Virus record (IMG/VR): IMGVR_UViG_3300026518_000060
Coordinates: 1 to 23,582 of that record
DNA: 23,582 nt
Source: a virus
Reading direction: 5' to 3' (one strand)
Shown piece by piece: positions 7,077-13,538 of this stretch. The notes below the pieces were generated by a model. It did no database searches. It saw only the letters and a program-made list of their open reading frames with translations, and had not been told where the DNA came from. The position numbers and the translations under genes were made by a program. Position 1 is the first letter of the stretch, and the number at the start of each line of letters is the position of its first letter.

Positions 7077-7924
7077 TGAAAAAATTGCGCGTGTTAGATT
7101 TATTCTCGGGCATCGGCGGTTTCAGCCTCGGGCTTGAGCGAACCGGTGGGTTTGAAACCGTGGCGTTTTGCGAGATCGAGCCATTCCCTCGCGCCGTATT
7201 GAAAAAACATTGGCCGGAGGTGCCATGCTATGAAGACGTTAGAACACTCACAGGCGCCGACGTCGGCCCAGTTGACGTTATTTGCGGAGGATTCCCATGC
7301 CAGGACATATCGACGGCAGGAAAACAAGTCGGAATCGGGGCTGGAACACGCAGCGGGTTATGGTCCGAAATCGTTAGGCTTGTTGGCGAATTACGACCGC
7401 GCTACGTCCTCGTGGAGAACGTTGCAAACCTGCTTTCTGGCCCAACTGAAAAACGAGGCGGGTGGTTCGGCAGAATACTTGGAGACTTGGCCGAGTGCGG
7501 GTATGATGCGGAATGGCAAAACATACCGGCTAGAGCCTTGGGCGCGCCACACCTTAGAGAAAGGGTCTGGATTGTTGCCTACCCCGCGCAAGAACGACAG
7601 CCAGAAACGGGGGAATTTCAATATCCACGAATCTCGCAATGGCTTCCCAGCAGGCGTGAAGCGTTTATTTTTGCCCACAATCGGAAAGAACGAGCCGAAG
7701 GGGTCGAGCAAAAAACGGTTTCGGGGTTCGGCGCATTTTCGTGGTGCCAAAATGTCGGAAGGGTTGAGGATTTGCGAGAACGATCCGATATACCTACACC
7801 CCTCTTTCGCGGAAGCCGTGATGGGATTCCCGATTGGGTGGACCGAGTTGGGTGCTGCGGAAACGCAGTCGTCCCGCAAATCCCCGAAATGATCGGGCTG
7901 GCAATTCTTGAGGCCAACAAATGA
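7073..7924 (+). CDS. DNA (cytosine-5) methyltransferase
   Basis: This 283-residue enzyme has motif I DLFSGIGG (9-16), motif IV GGFPCQDIS (72-80) with catalytic Cys76, motif VI ENV (115-117), a motif VIII-like ALGAPHLRERVW (155-166) and motif X GNAVVPQ (263-269). It should transfer methyl from AdoMet to carbon 5 of cytosine. It is shorter than most such enzymes, mainly in the target-recognition region (about 170-255). The start forms ATGA with the primase stop, and its stop forms ATGA with the next helicase start. From 7230 to 7892 the same DNA carries a second ORF in the +1 frame. In that region the methyltransferase frame uses many AGA, GGA and ATA codons that are rarer in neighbouring genes, as expected if both frames are constrained. 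Confidence 0.92.
   Translation: MMKKLRVLDLFSGIGGFSLGLERTGGFETVAFCEIEPFPRAVLKKHWPEVPCYEDVRTLTGADVGPVDVICGGFPCQDISTAGKQVGIGAGTRSGLWSEIVRLVGELRPRYVLVENVANLLSGPTEKRGGWFGRILGDLAECGYDAEWQNIPARALGAPHLRERVWIVAYPAQERQPETGEFQYPRISQWLPSRREAFIFAHNRKERAEGVEQKTVSGFGAFSWCQNVGRVEDLRERSDIPTPLFRGSRDGIPDWVDRVGCCGNAVVPQIPEMIGLAILEANK
7216..7220 (+). promoter_or_regulatory. Shine-Dalgarno site of the nested gene
   Basis: GGAGG lies inside the methyltransferase gene, 9 bases before the ATG at 7230. This is a strong site at good spacing and decides the start of the nested ORF. The same bases encode part of the conserved HWPEVP stretch of the methyltransferase, so the match could partly reflect that protein's sequence. 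Confidence 0.55.
7230..7892 (+). CDS. Gene nested in the methyltransferase gene, +1 frame; methylase-associated phage protein
   Basis: A 220-codon ORF lies entirely within the cytosine-5 methyltransferase gene, shifted by one base. It begins 9 bases after GGAGG. Its product reads like a real protein, not a shadow: it has YDRATSSWRTLQTCFLAQL (55-73), YLETWPSAGMMRNGKTYRL (83-101), LLPTPRKND (115-123), GAKMSEGLR (172-180) and a C-terminal PSFAEAVMGFPIGWTEL (191-207). From memory, proteins with SSWRT...TWPxSGxMRNG...LLPTP...MGFPxGWT motifs recur in phages beside or within cytosine methyltransferase genes; I could not confirm this by search. The biochemical role is unknown. It might assist target recognition, or be a remnant or alternate product of the methylase. 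The family resemblance is recalled, while the open frame and ribosome-binding site are seen. Confidence 0.68.
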   Translation: MKTLEHSQAPTSAQLTLFAEDSHARTYRRQENKSESGLEHAAGYGPKSLGLLANYDRATSSWRTLQTCFLAQLKNEAGGSAEYLETWPSAGMMRNGKTYRLEPWARHTLEKGSGLLPTPRKNDSQKRGNFNIHESRNGFPAGVKRLFLPTIGKNEPKGSSKKRFRGSAHFRGAKMSEGLRICENDPIYLHPSFAEAVMGFPIGWTELGAAETQSSRKSPK

Positions 7925-9315
7925 TCACCCTATACCCAGATCAGGCCGACCTCGTTGAGCGCATCCGCATCGCCATGCGCCGCAATAAATCGGTGTTGTG
8001 CCAAGCCGCGACGGGGTCGGGCAAGACAATCCTCGCCGCATATATGATCAGCAAGGCGCGTGAAAAACGCACCCGATGCATGTTTGTCGTGCCGCGTCGT
8101 GAGCTGTTGCGCCAGACAGCCGAGACGCTGGATAGCTACGGCATCCCGTTTGGCTATGTCAGCGCCGGATATGCCCCCGATGGACTGGCAGATATTCAGG
8201 TCGCCACGTCCGGCACATTGGCGCGCAGGCTGGACCGATCGCCGAAATCGCGGTTGGTATTTATCGACGAGACACACCACGGCGGCGCAGAACTGGAGCG
8301 CATCATCCGGCATTATCAGGACGCCGGTGCATGGATTATCGGGCTATCGGCGACACCCATGAAAATGTCAGGCAAGGGGCTTGGCGACTGGTATCAGACG
8401 ATGGAGTGCGGCCTGAGCATCGCCGATCTGATTGCGGCTGGGCGACTGTCCGAATACCGCCTATTTGCCCCCTCACGCCCCGATCTGAGCGGCATCAGGA
8501 CGGTTGCGGGCGATTATGCCAAAGGCGCGATTGCCGACCGCATGGAGCAGGATATGGTGCTGACCGGCAACGCGGTCCGGCACTATATCGCCCACGCAAA
8601 CGGGCGGCTGAATGTGGCATTTTGCACCAGCGTCAAACACTCCGAATTGGTGGCGGCTGAATTTAACGCGCAGGGTGTTCCAGCGGCGGCAATCCACGGG
8701 AAAATGAACGACGCAGAACGGTCCGCGATTATCAAAGCGTTTGCGCGGCGGGAATTGCACGTCCTGACGAATTGCAGCCTGCTGACGTTTGGTTTCGACC
8801 TTGCCAGCGCGGCGGGGATGGATGTCACGGTTGAGTGCATGTCCGACCTATCCCCGACGAAATCGCTCCCTTGGCAGATGCAGAAATGGGGTCGCGTGTT
8901 GCGCCGGAAATCGGAACCGGCGATTATATTTGACCATGCGGGCAACGTGGACCGCCACGATCTGCCCGATGATGACCGCGATTGGACGCTTGATGGACGC
9001 CGGAAACGCGCATCCACGGGCGAAAAAACCGAGCCTGTCCGTCAATGCCCGAAATGCTATTTTGTCCATCGCCACGCCGCTGCTTGCCCATCTTGCGGAT
9101 TTGTATACCCTATCGAGAGCCGCACCGTGAAGCAGGTCGATGGCGAACTGGCAGAAATCACCGAGCGCAACCGGAAACGCGACGCCAGACGCGCTCAGGG
9201 ACGCGCTGACAGCCTTGACGCGCTCTTGGCACTAGCGGCACGGACAGGGAGGAAACCGGGCTGGGCGCATCATGTGTGGGCCGCGAGACAGGCGAAACGA
9301 CATGCTGGGGCCTGA
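7921..9315 (+). CDS. DEAD/DEAH-type superfamily II helicase with C-terminal zinc ribbon
   Basis: The 464-residue protein has Walker A AATGSGKT (29-36), motif II DETH (116-119), motif III SAT (143-145) and motif VI QKWGRVLRR (321-329). A four-Cys zinc ribbon, CPKC...CPSC (376, 379, 389, 392), follows the helicase core. The architecture resembles RadD/type III restriction-like SF2 helicases that many phages carry. It probably acts in DNA repair, recombination or replication restart. The ATG overlaps the methyltransferase stop by 4 bases. It is the second SF2 helicase in the window and is clearly different from the SNF2-type one at 1965. The C-terminal tail is basic and Arg-rich, consistent with nucleic-acid contact. 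Confidence 0.9.
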   Translation: MITLYPDQADLVERIRIAMRRNKSVLCQAATGSGKTILAAYMISKAREKRTRCMFVVPRRELLRQTAETLDSYGIPFGYVSAGYAPDGLADIQVATSGTLARRLDRSPKSRLVFIDETHHGGAELERIIRHYQDAGAWIIGLSATPMKMSGKGLGDWYQTMECGLSIADLIAAGRLSEYRLFAPSRPDLSGIRTVAGDYAKGAIADRMEQDMVLTGNAVRHYIAHANGRLNVAFCTSVKHSELVAAEFNAQGVPAAAIHGKMNDAERSAIIKAFARRELHVLTNCSLLTFGFDLASAAGMDVTVECMSDLSPTKSLPWQMQKWGRVLRRKSEPAIIFDHAGNVDRHDLPDDDRDWTLDGRRKRASTGEKTEPVRQCPKCYFVHRHAAACPSCGFVYPIESRTVKQVDGELAEITERNRKRDARRAQGRADSLDALLALAARTGRKPGWAHHVWAARQAKRHAGA

Positions 9316-9493
9316 CACTGTAATATTTGCGACCGACGATAGCGACGAGGGCATCTCGGCCGCCCGTGAGTGGCTCAAGGCGCAGAAATTCACCGCCGAC
9401 GATGTGCGGCTTGTAAAGAGGAACGAACAATGCCTGATAATCACAAAAAGAATCGGAATCGCACCGAAGCTAATATCCTCAACGACTGCCTGA
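9302..9493 (+). CDS. Small hypothetical protein overlapping both neighbours
   Basis: A 63-residue product MLGPDTVIFATDDSDEGIS... overlaps the helicase 3' end by 14 bases and the nuclease 5' end by 64 bases. The first 45 residues look like a compact alpha/beta domain with the strand-like DTVIFAT and CLIITK and the helix SAAREWLKAQ. The final stretch RIGIAPKLISSTTA, in the part shared with the nuclease gene, looks less constrained. No clear ribosome-binding site precedes it, so translation may depend on coupling to the helicase. I do not recognise the family. Confidence 0.5.
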   Translation: MLGPDTVIFATDDSDEGISAAREWLKAQKFTADDVRLVKRNEQCLIITKRIGIAPKLISSTTA

Positions 9494-9774
9494 TTGCTCT
9501 ATCTGATGCTGGCTGTTTGGCGTGGCGCAATAACACCGGCGTCCTGCCGAATCGTCAAGGCCGCCCGATCAGGTTCGGGCTATGCGTTGGATCGAGCGAC
9601 ATAATCGGAATTGCGCCGGGCGGCACGTTTTTCGCTGTCGAGTGTAAATCGGCAATGGGCCAACCGACTGACGCCCAGATCGCGTTTATAGCGCGGGTGC
9701 GTGATTTTGAGGGTCGGGCAGGGATTGCGCGGTCTGCTGCCGATGCCGTTTCGATTGCGCTTGGTCAATCATAG
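9430..9774 (+). CDS. VRR-NUC domain nuclease
   Basis: This 114-residue protein is a stand-alone VRR-NUC domain of the PD-(D/E)xK superfamily. It has an N-terminal Glu (TEANIL, E13), the catalytic GSSD (D57), the E-x-K signature VECK (E71, K73) and a downstream Gln (DAQIAF, Q83). Stand-alone VRR-NUC proteins in phages are expected to cut branched DNA such as Holliday junctions. The ATG at 9430 is preceded by AGAGGA; the longer frame from 9370 overlaps the upstream ORF more and has no clear ribosome-binding site. The last 89 bases overlap the convergent ribbon-helix-helix gene on the other strand. Confidence 0.88.
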   Translation: MPDNHKKNRNRTEANILNDCLIALSDAGCLAWRNNTGVLPNRQGRPIRFGLCVGSSDIIGIAPGGTFFAVECKSAMGQPTDAQIAFIARVRDFEGRAGIARSAADAVSIALGQS

Positions 9775-9886
9775 CGCGGATCATATCGCTGAGCGATTTA
9801 TGCCCCATCTCAGCGGCCAGCGCCTGCGCGGCGTCGCGGTATTCATCGGTGACGCGGATCATGATATATTTCTGTTTCGGTTTCAT
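9686..9886 (-). CDS. Ribbon-helix-helix (Arc/CopG-type) DNA-binding protein
   Basis: This 66-residue product begins MKPKQKYIMIRVTDEYRDAA. The N-terminal strand IMIRV, helix A around DEYRDAAQALAAEMG and helix B KSLSDMIRAMIDQAQ match the short ribbon-helix-helix fold that binds DNA as a dimer. It is the only minus-strand gene in the plus-strand early block and its 3' end overlaps the nuclease gene by 89 bases. It probably regulates transcription, either of itself or of the divergent gene at 9973. A type II antitoxin is an alternative, but no partner toxin is evident. The C-terminal tail (QSKRHRQQTAQSLPD) is low-complexity and lies mostly in the overlap. Confidence 0.8.
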   Translation of the reverse strand: MKPKQKYIMIRVTDEYRDAAQALAAEMGHKSLSDMIRAMIDQAQSKRHRQQTAQSLPDPQNHAPAL

Positions 9887-9894
9887 GTTGTTTG

Positions 9895-9928
9895 CCTATA
9901 CGTTTTTTGCTTGCGTTCTATCTGTCAA
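9895..9928 (-). promoter_or_regulatory. Possible promoter of the ribbon-helix-helix gene
   Basis: In the 86-base gap between the divergent genes, the minus strand carries a perfect TTGACA (9923-9928). A TATAGG lies at 9895-9900, but the 22-base spacing is too long for a standard sigma-70 promoter. The -35 match is the stronger half. An operator for the adjacent ribbon-helix-helix protein would be expected here, but I see no clear palindrome. Confidence 0.25.
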
Positions 9929-9972
9929 TACACTAAACAAGAGGAAGATGCAAATACGAAAGGGAACACGAC

Positions 9973-10233
9973 ATGATTAAAGCACCGCACACATGGTATC
10001 AGGTAATGGTTGATTTTGGCCACGGCATAGGCGTCGGTCCATTGACGCAAGGTTTTGCCAATCGTGACGAGGTGGCAGACGAGCTTTCCGACTATCACCG
10101 CGTCCACGATGAGGTGCCGGTGTTCCGCGTGTTCCGCATTGACATGGACGTAGAAACCAACGCGCCTGAAAGCATCGCCGATGTCACCGAGGACGTCATT
10201 GACGAATATTTCGCAGACGGATGGGGGAACTGA
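9973..10233 (+). CDS. Small acidic hypothetical protein
   Basis: An 86-residue acidic protein, MIKAPHTWYQVMVDFG..., with a strong AAGGGA ribosome-binding site. The N-terminal half may form strands (YQVMVDFGHGIGVG; VPVFRVFRID) and the C-terminal end is rich in Asp and Glu (VTEDVIDEYFADGWGN). It stands first in the group leading to the recombination genes and lies divergent from the ribbon-helix-helix gene, so it may be under that protein's control. I do not recognise the family. Confidence 0.7.
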   Translation: MIKAPHTWYQVMVDFGHGIGVGPLTQGFANRDEVADELSDYHRVHDEVPVFRVFRIDMDVETNAPESIADVTEDVIDEYFADGWGN

Positions 10234-10235
10234 TT

Positions 10236-11276
10236 ATGAGCAACGATCTTACAACGATCATCACCGGCATGGATATGGCAACCGTATTTGCTGGCGGCGG
10301 CGAAACGATTGATCCGATTATCGCGCGGATTGAAAAAGAAGTTCGGTCACATGCGCCGGATTTGACGACAGCAAAAGGCCGTGACGCAATCGCATCGCTT
10401 GCCCACAAGGTCAGCCGCAGCAAGAAATTACTTGATGACGCTGGGAAAAAACTGAACGAGGACAAGCGCCGACAGATATCAATCGTTGATGCCGAGCGCC
10501 GGAAAATTCGGGAACGTCTCGACGCATTGCGCGATGAGACAAGGAAACCGCTGACGGTTTGGGAGGAACAGCAAGCCGAGAAAAAACGCCGCGCCGATGA
10601 AATCCTTGGCTTGATGCGGTCACATGGTATGACCGCCGAAAACAGCCCTGACGAAATCACGGCAGCGGCAAAATCAATCGCCGAAATCGAAATCAACGCC
10701 GATATATTTGGCGCGGGAATTGAGATTGCCACAAACTTGCGCGAAACCACACTGGAACATTTGCGCGGGGTATATGCGGCGGCAAAACAGCGCGAAGATG
10801 ATGCCGCTGAACTCGCAAAACTGCGAGCCGAAGCACAAGCCCGCGCCGATGCTGAGGCTAAAGCGGCGGCGGCAAAAGCCGAAGCCGAACGCGCCAAAGC
10901 CGAGCAGGAACAGAAGGAAGCCGCCAAGGCCGCAGAAGCGGAACGCCTCGAAAAAGCCAAAGCCGAGGCATCAGAGAAAGCGCGGCAACAAGCGGCGAAG
11001 GAAGCGGCTGAAAAAGAGGCAGAATATAAGCGCAAACTGGCCGAAGCCGACGCCCGAGCCAAACAGGCGGCGCAGGACGAACGTAACCGTCTCGCCGCCG
11101 CGAAACAGTCTGCGATTGATGCTGAGCGGAAACGGGCGGCAGACGCGGCGCACCGCGAAAATATCAAAGCCGACATATCATCGGCACTGAAATCAATGTC
11201 TGGCAATGCATCGCCTGACGAAATCGCGGATGCCCTTATGTCTGGCAAAATTCCGCATTGCATTGTGAGGATGTAA
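10236..11276 (+). CDS. Coiled-coil phage protein, recombination-cassette associated
   Basis: A 346-residue protein whose first 125 residues contain IDPIIARIEKEVRSHAPD and a helical RSKKLLDDAGKKLNEDKRR. Residues about 175-320 are a long Ala/Glu/Lys/Arg-rich region that should form an extended coiled coil. Proteins with this N-terminal pattern commonly precede YqaJ-type exonuclease genes in phages, which is the arrangement here (2 bases to the next start). The exact role is unknown; a structural partner of the exonuclease is possible. The ATG at 10236 is preceded by GGGGGAA; the in-frame ATG at 10221 would itself include that site, so I prefer 10236. Confidence 0.75.
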   Translation: MSNDLTTIITGMDMATVFAGGGETIDPIIARIEKEVRSHAPDLTTAKGRDAIASLAHKVSRSKKLLDDAGKKLNEDKRRQISIVDAERRKIRERLDALRDETRKPLTVWEEQQAEKKRRADEILGLMRSHGMTAENSPDEITAAAKSIAEIEINADIFGAGIEIATNLRETTLEHLRGVYAAAKQREDDAAELAKLRAEAQARADAEAKAAAAKAEAERAKAEQEQKEAAKAAEAERLEKAKAEASEKARQQAAKEAAEKEAEYKRKLAEADARAKQAAQDERNRLAAAKQSAIDAERKRAADAAHRENIKADISSALKSMSGNASPDEIADALMSGKIPHCIVRM

Positions 11277-11278
11277 TT

Positions 11279-11959
11279 ATGACAATCACCATCCATGACG
11301 AACTAATCCAAGGCTCAGATGAATGGCTGGCGGCACGATGCGGATTGCAGACTGCCAGCGAAATGAAGTTGATCCTGACGCCGACGCTCAAGGTAGCAAA
11401 CAACGACAAAACGCGGGCGCATGTGTTCGAGTTGCTCGCCCAGCGGATTACGGGATACGTTGAGCCGACATATATCGGCGACGATATGTTGCGCGGCATG
11501 GCTGACGAGATCACCGCGCGCGACCTGTATTCCGAGCATTACGCGCCAGTTACAGATGTCGGATTTATCACCAATGACGAACTTGGGTTTACCATCGGTT
11601 ACAGCCCCGATGGGCTGGTGGGCGATGACGGGCTGATCGAGATCAAGAGCCGCCGCCAGAAATACCAGATCAAGACCATCGCAGAAAACGAGGTGCCGCA
11701 GGAATACATGCTGCAAATCCAGACGGGGCTGATGGTCACGGGGCGGAAATGGCTGGATTTTATCAGCTACAGCGGCGGGTTGCCGATGTTTGTCAAACGC
11801 GTGTTTCCAGATCCCGAAATGCGCGCCGCAATCGTAAACGCGGCTACGGAATTTGAAATGCGTATTCAGGAAAAATATGCTGATTACCGCGCCGCCACCG
11901 CCGCAATGCAACCGCGCATCGACACCGATCGCGAAATGGAAGAGGAGATGATGGTATGA
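11279..11959 (+). CDS. YqaJ-like viral recombinase / alkaline exonuclease
   Basis: This 226-residue protein has the lambda-exonuclease-like fold signatures: QGSDEWLAARCG (11-22) with a following TASE, an acidic helix ADEITARDLY (75-84), the active site GYSPDGL (107-113; D111) with IEIKS (120-124; E121, K123), and the Q-x-Q element LQIQTG (145-150). It should digest double-stranded DNA from the 5' end to give 3' single-stranded tails for annealing. GAGG lies eight bases before the ATG, just inside the end of the coiled-coil gene. The stop overlaps the next start (ATGA), so it is probably made together with a partner that follows. Confidence 0.9.
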   Translation: MTITIHDELIQGSDEWLAARCGLQTASEMKLILTPTLKVANNDKTRAHVFELLAQRITGYVEPTYIGDDMLRGMADEITARDLYSEHYAPVTDVGFITNDELGFTIGYSPDGLVGDDGLIEIKSRRQKYQIKTIAENEVPQEYMLQIQTGLMVTGRKWLDFISYSGGLPMFVKRVFPDPEMRAAIVNAATEFEMRIQEKYADYRAATAAMQPRIDTDREMEEEMMV

Positions 11960-12561
11960 ACGACATGGAGCAGGTGATCGTGCCGAAAAGCGATCAAATC
12001 AATGCCGACGATCTGATTGCCGGGCCGATGGTGATAAAGATCACCAGTGTTTCGGTTGACGGCGCGAAGGAACAGCCGGTTGACGTGTATTTCGAGGGCA
12101 GCAAGAAATCATATCGCCCATGCAAATCAATGGCGCGCGTCATGGTCGCGGCGTGGGGTTCTGACAGCAAGAAATACGTCGGGCGCAGCATGAAGCTATA
12201 CCGCGATCCGAATGTGAAATGGGGAGGCATGGCTGTTGGCGGCATCCGCATCAGCCACATGAGCGACATTGACAAGAAACTGACGATGATGCTGTCACAG
12301 TCCCGCAAAAACCGCGCGCCGTTTGTTGTGGATGTCCTTGAAGCCGATGCACCAGCCCCCACCACCACCCGCAACGAGGAGGCCGAGAACGCCGCTCTTG
12401 ACGCGGCGATGAACGGCAAACAGGCATTCGGCGCATGGTGGAACAGCGATTACGGCAAACAGCACCGCGACGATGTGCGTGGCGTGCTGGATGAATGCAA
12501 GCGGCTGGCGGCCGAATCCGACGCCATGCCGAAAACAGATGATGAGGAACCGCCGCTTTAA
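11956..12561 (+). CDS. Phage protein coupled to the exonuclease, possible DNA-binding partner
   Basis: The 201-residue protein begins MNDMEQVIVPKSDQINADDL and contains a beta-rich region with YVGRSMKLYRDPNVKWGG (about residues 75-92) and GGIRISHMS. I recall similar proteins as common phage products beside exonucleases, without an established function. Its place directly after YqaJ, by ATGA coupling, suggests a single-stranded-DNA-binding or annealing role, but no classic Erf, RecT or SSB motif is visible. The C-terminus is acidic (TDDEEPPL), like the tails of SSB proteins that recruit partners. The function remains inference. Confidence 0.65.
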   Translation: MNDMEQVIVPKSDQINADDLIAGPMVIKITSVSVDGAKEQPVDVYFEGSKKSYRPCKSMARVMVAAWGSDSKKYVGRSMKLYRDPNVKWGGMAVGGIRISHMSDIDKKLTMMLSQSRKNRAPFVVDVLEADAPAPTTTRNEEAENAALDAAMNGKQAFGAWWNSDYGKQHRDDVRGVLDECKRLAAESDAMPKTDDEEPPL

Positions 12562-12593
12562 CCTGCCCATATCGCAGCCGCCCCGAGGGCCAG

Positions 12594-12607
12594 TCGGCAT
12601 GGGCACC
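12594..12607 (+). repeat. Direct repeat copy 1
   Basis: TCGGCATGGGCACC is identical to the sequence at 12652-12665, 58 bases downstream. Both lie in the non-coding gap. Confidence 0.6.
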
Positions 12608-12651
12608 GGCGCACCCCTCGCAGGAGACCTATAAAGGTTCGCGCTCGCTGA

Positions 12652-12665
12652 TCGGCATGGGCACC
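12652..12665 (+). repeat. Direct repeat copy 2
   Basis: TCGGCATGGGCACC is the second perfect copy. It forms the loop and part of the stem of the hairpin at 12647-12673. Confidence 0.6.
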
Positions 12666-12698
12666 CGATCGGCACAAATCAAGGCAAAGGTAATAGAT

Positions 12699-12971
12699 AT
12701 GACCGAGGATGAAGCGAAACTGAAATGGTGCCCGTACACCGATAACGATACCTGTTGCGCCGCCGACGAGATCGAGCAACTGCACCTCGATGTCGCCATC
12801 AAGGACGCACTGATCGACGGATTGGATAAAAGGAACGCGCATCTCGCGGATGCCATGAAGATCGTGAAGGCGGCAGCCGATCATCTTGACAAGAGCGGCG
12901 CGCTGCCGGGCTGGGGGATGGCGCGCGAGATGCTGCACAAGGCAATCGCAATGACGGAGGGAAGGGAATGA
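12699..12971 (+). CDS. Small hypothetical protein with N-terminal Cys motif
   Basis: A 90-residue product MTEDEAKLKWCPYTDNDTCC.... Three Cys residues (in KWCPYTD and DTCC) near the start could bind a metal. The rest is helical, with a heptad-like EIEQLHLDVAIKDALIDGL. An AAAGG lies upstream of 12699 at suitable spacing, so I prefer this ATG to the one at 12657, which sits inside the hairpin and repeat region. The stop overlaps the next ATG. I do not recognise the function, though small proteins of this kind are common in phage early regions. Confidence 0.65.
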   Translation: MTEDEAKLKWCPYTDNDTCCAADEIEQLHLDVAIKDALIDGLDKRNAHLADAMKIVKAAADHLDKSGALPGWGMAREMLHKAIAMTEGRE

Positions 12972-13132
12972 ACACCAAGGAATTTCGCTCCAAGAGCATG
13001 GCAGAGGCAAAGCGTATGGCTATTGATTTCATCATGTCCCTGCCGACTATCAACACGACGTTAAGCGCGAAAAAGGACGGCGACGTGTTTGTAATAACAG
13101 TCAAATGGTATTCATGGGAGGTGAGGGAATGA
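12968..13132 (+). CDS. Very small hypothetical protein, 54 residues
   Basis: The product is MNTKEFRSKSMAEAKRMAI... ending in VKWYSWEVRE. It is preceded by AAGGGA in the end of the upstream gene and overlaps it as ATGA, and its own stop overlaps the next ATG. It appears to contain a helix (SMAEAKRMAIDFIMS) followed by a beta hairpin (GDVFVITVKWYSW). The coupling on both sides and the good ribosome-binding site support a real gene. The family is unknown. Confidence 0.6.
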   Translation: MNTKEFRSKSMAEAKRMAIDFIMSLPTINTTLSAKKDGDVFVITVKWYSWEVRE

Positions 13133-13200
13133 AAAACGACCTGTATCACCGCTGCATCGTCTGGAACGATTTTGTTGCAAGCCAAACAGGAGGACTGTGA
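13129..13200 (+). CDS. Mini-ORF of 23 residues, translationally coupled
   Basis: The sequence MKNDLYHRCIVWNDFVASQT GGL runs from an ATG overlapping the previous stop, with GGAGGTGAGGG just upstream, to a TGA one base before the next ATG. Its last codons contain the AGGAGG used by the following gene. It may be a true micropeptide or merely a coupling device that carries ribosomes across to the next start. Confidence 0.4.
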   Translation: MKNDLYHRCIVWNDFVASQTGGL

Positions 13201-13201
13201 A

Positions 13202-13534
13202 ATGACCTACGAATACGAGGCCGGGAAAGAATACCGGACATACGGCAAACACAAAGTCACCCTGTTCACAACAAACGCGCGAGGCGGCTGGCCGCTGGTC
13301 GGGGAAGTGAAATCGCGTAGCGGCGGTTTCTTTATCCACGCATGGACAGAGGATGGAAAATCGAAATACGCGGCCAGAGATTGCGACCTGATGCCGCCAG
13401 CCCGTGAGGTTTGGATCATCGAGGACCAATGCGGAGATTTGGCGCCTGAATGGCACAGCGAGAATAGCTTTGGATTGCTGCCGGGCGAGTGCATCAGGAA
13501 ATTCCGCGAGGTGCTTGACGATGACCACAGATAA
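13202..13534 (+). CDS. Hypothetical protein, beta-rich
   Basis: A 110-residue product starting MTYEYEAGKEYRTYGKHKV, with AGGAGG 8 bases upstream; the in-frame ATG at 13172 lies before this site and is less likely. The first half alternates short strands (HKVTLFTT, WPLVGEVKS, GGFFIHAW), suggesting a small barrel-like domain. Neither a catalytic motif nor a membrane segment is visible. I do not recognise the family. The 3' end overlaps another possible start at 13521. Confidence 0.65.
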   Translation: MTYEYEAGKEYRTYGKHKVTLFTTNARGGWPLVGEVKSRSGGFFIHAWTEDGKSKYAARDCDLMPPAREVWIIEDQCGDLAPEWHSENSFGLLPGECIRKFREVLDDDHR

Positions 13535-13538
13535 AAAC

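Larger units (their letters stand above)
12562..12698 (+). promoter_or_regulatory. Non-coding gap with repeats and a hairpin
   Basis: This is the largest gap in the plus-strand block (137 bases). It holds two copies of TCGGCATGGGCACC (12594-12607 and 12652-12665). TGCCCAT at 12564-12570 can pair with ATGGGCA inside either copy. A hairpin GCTGATCGG (12647-12655) with CCGATCGGC (12665-12673) stands before the next ribosome-binding site. A TATAAA occurs at 12631-12636 but without a recognisable -35. The gap may carry a promoter, operator or terminator between the recombination genes and the accessory genes. Confidence 0.4.

Noticed and set aside
9895-9938. Plus-strand promoter in the divergent gap
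   Set aside because: TTGCTT and TTGCGT at 9907-9916 have no acceptable -10 box at 16 to 18 bases.
10196-11296. A 366-codon minus-strand ORF opposite the coiled-coil gene
   Set aside because: Its translation is a Ser/Ala/Arg-rich low-complexity shadow of the Ala/Lys/Glu-rich plus-strand protein, and it has no motifs.
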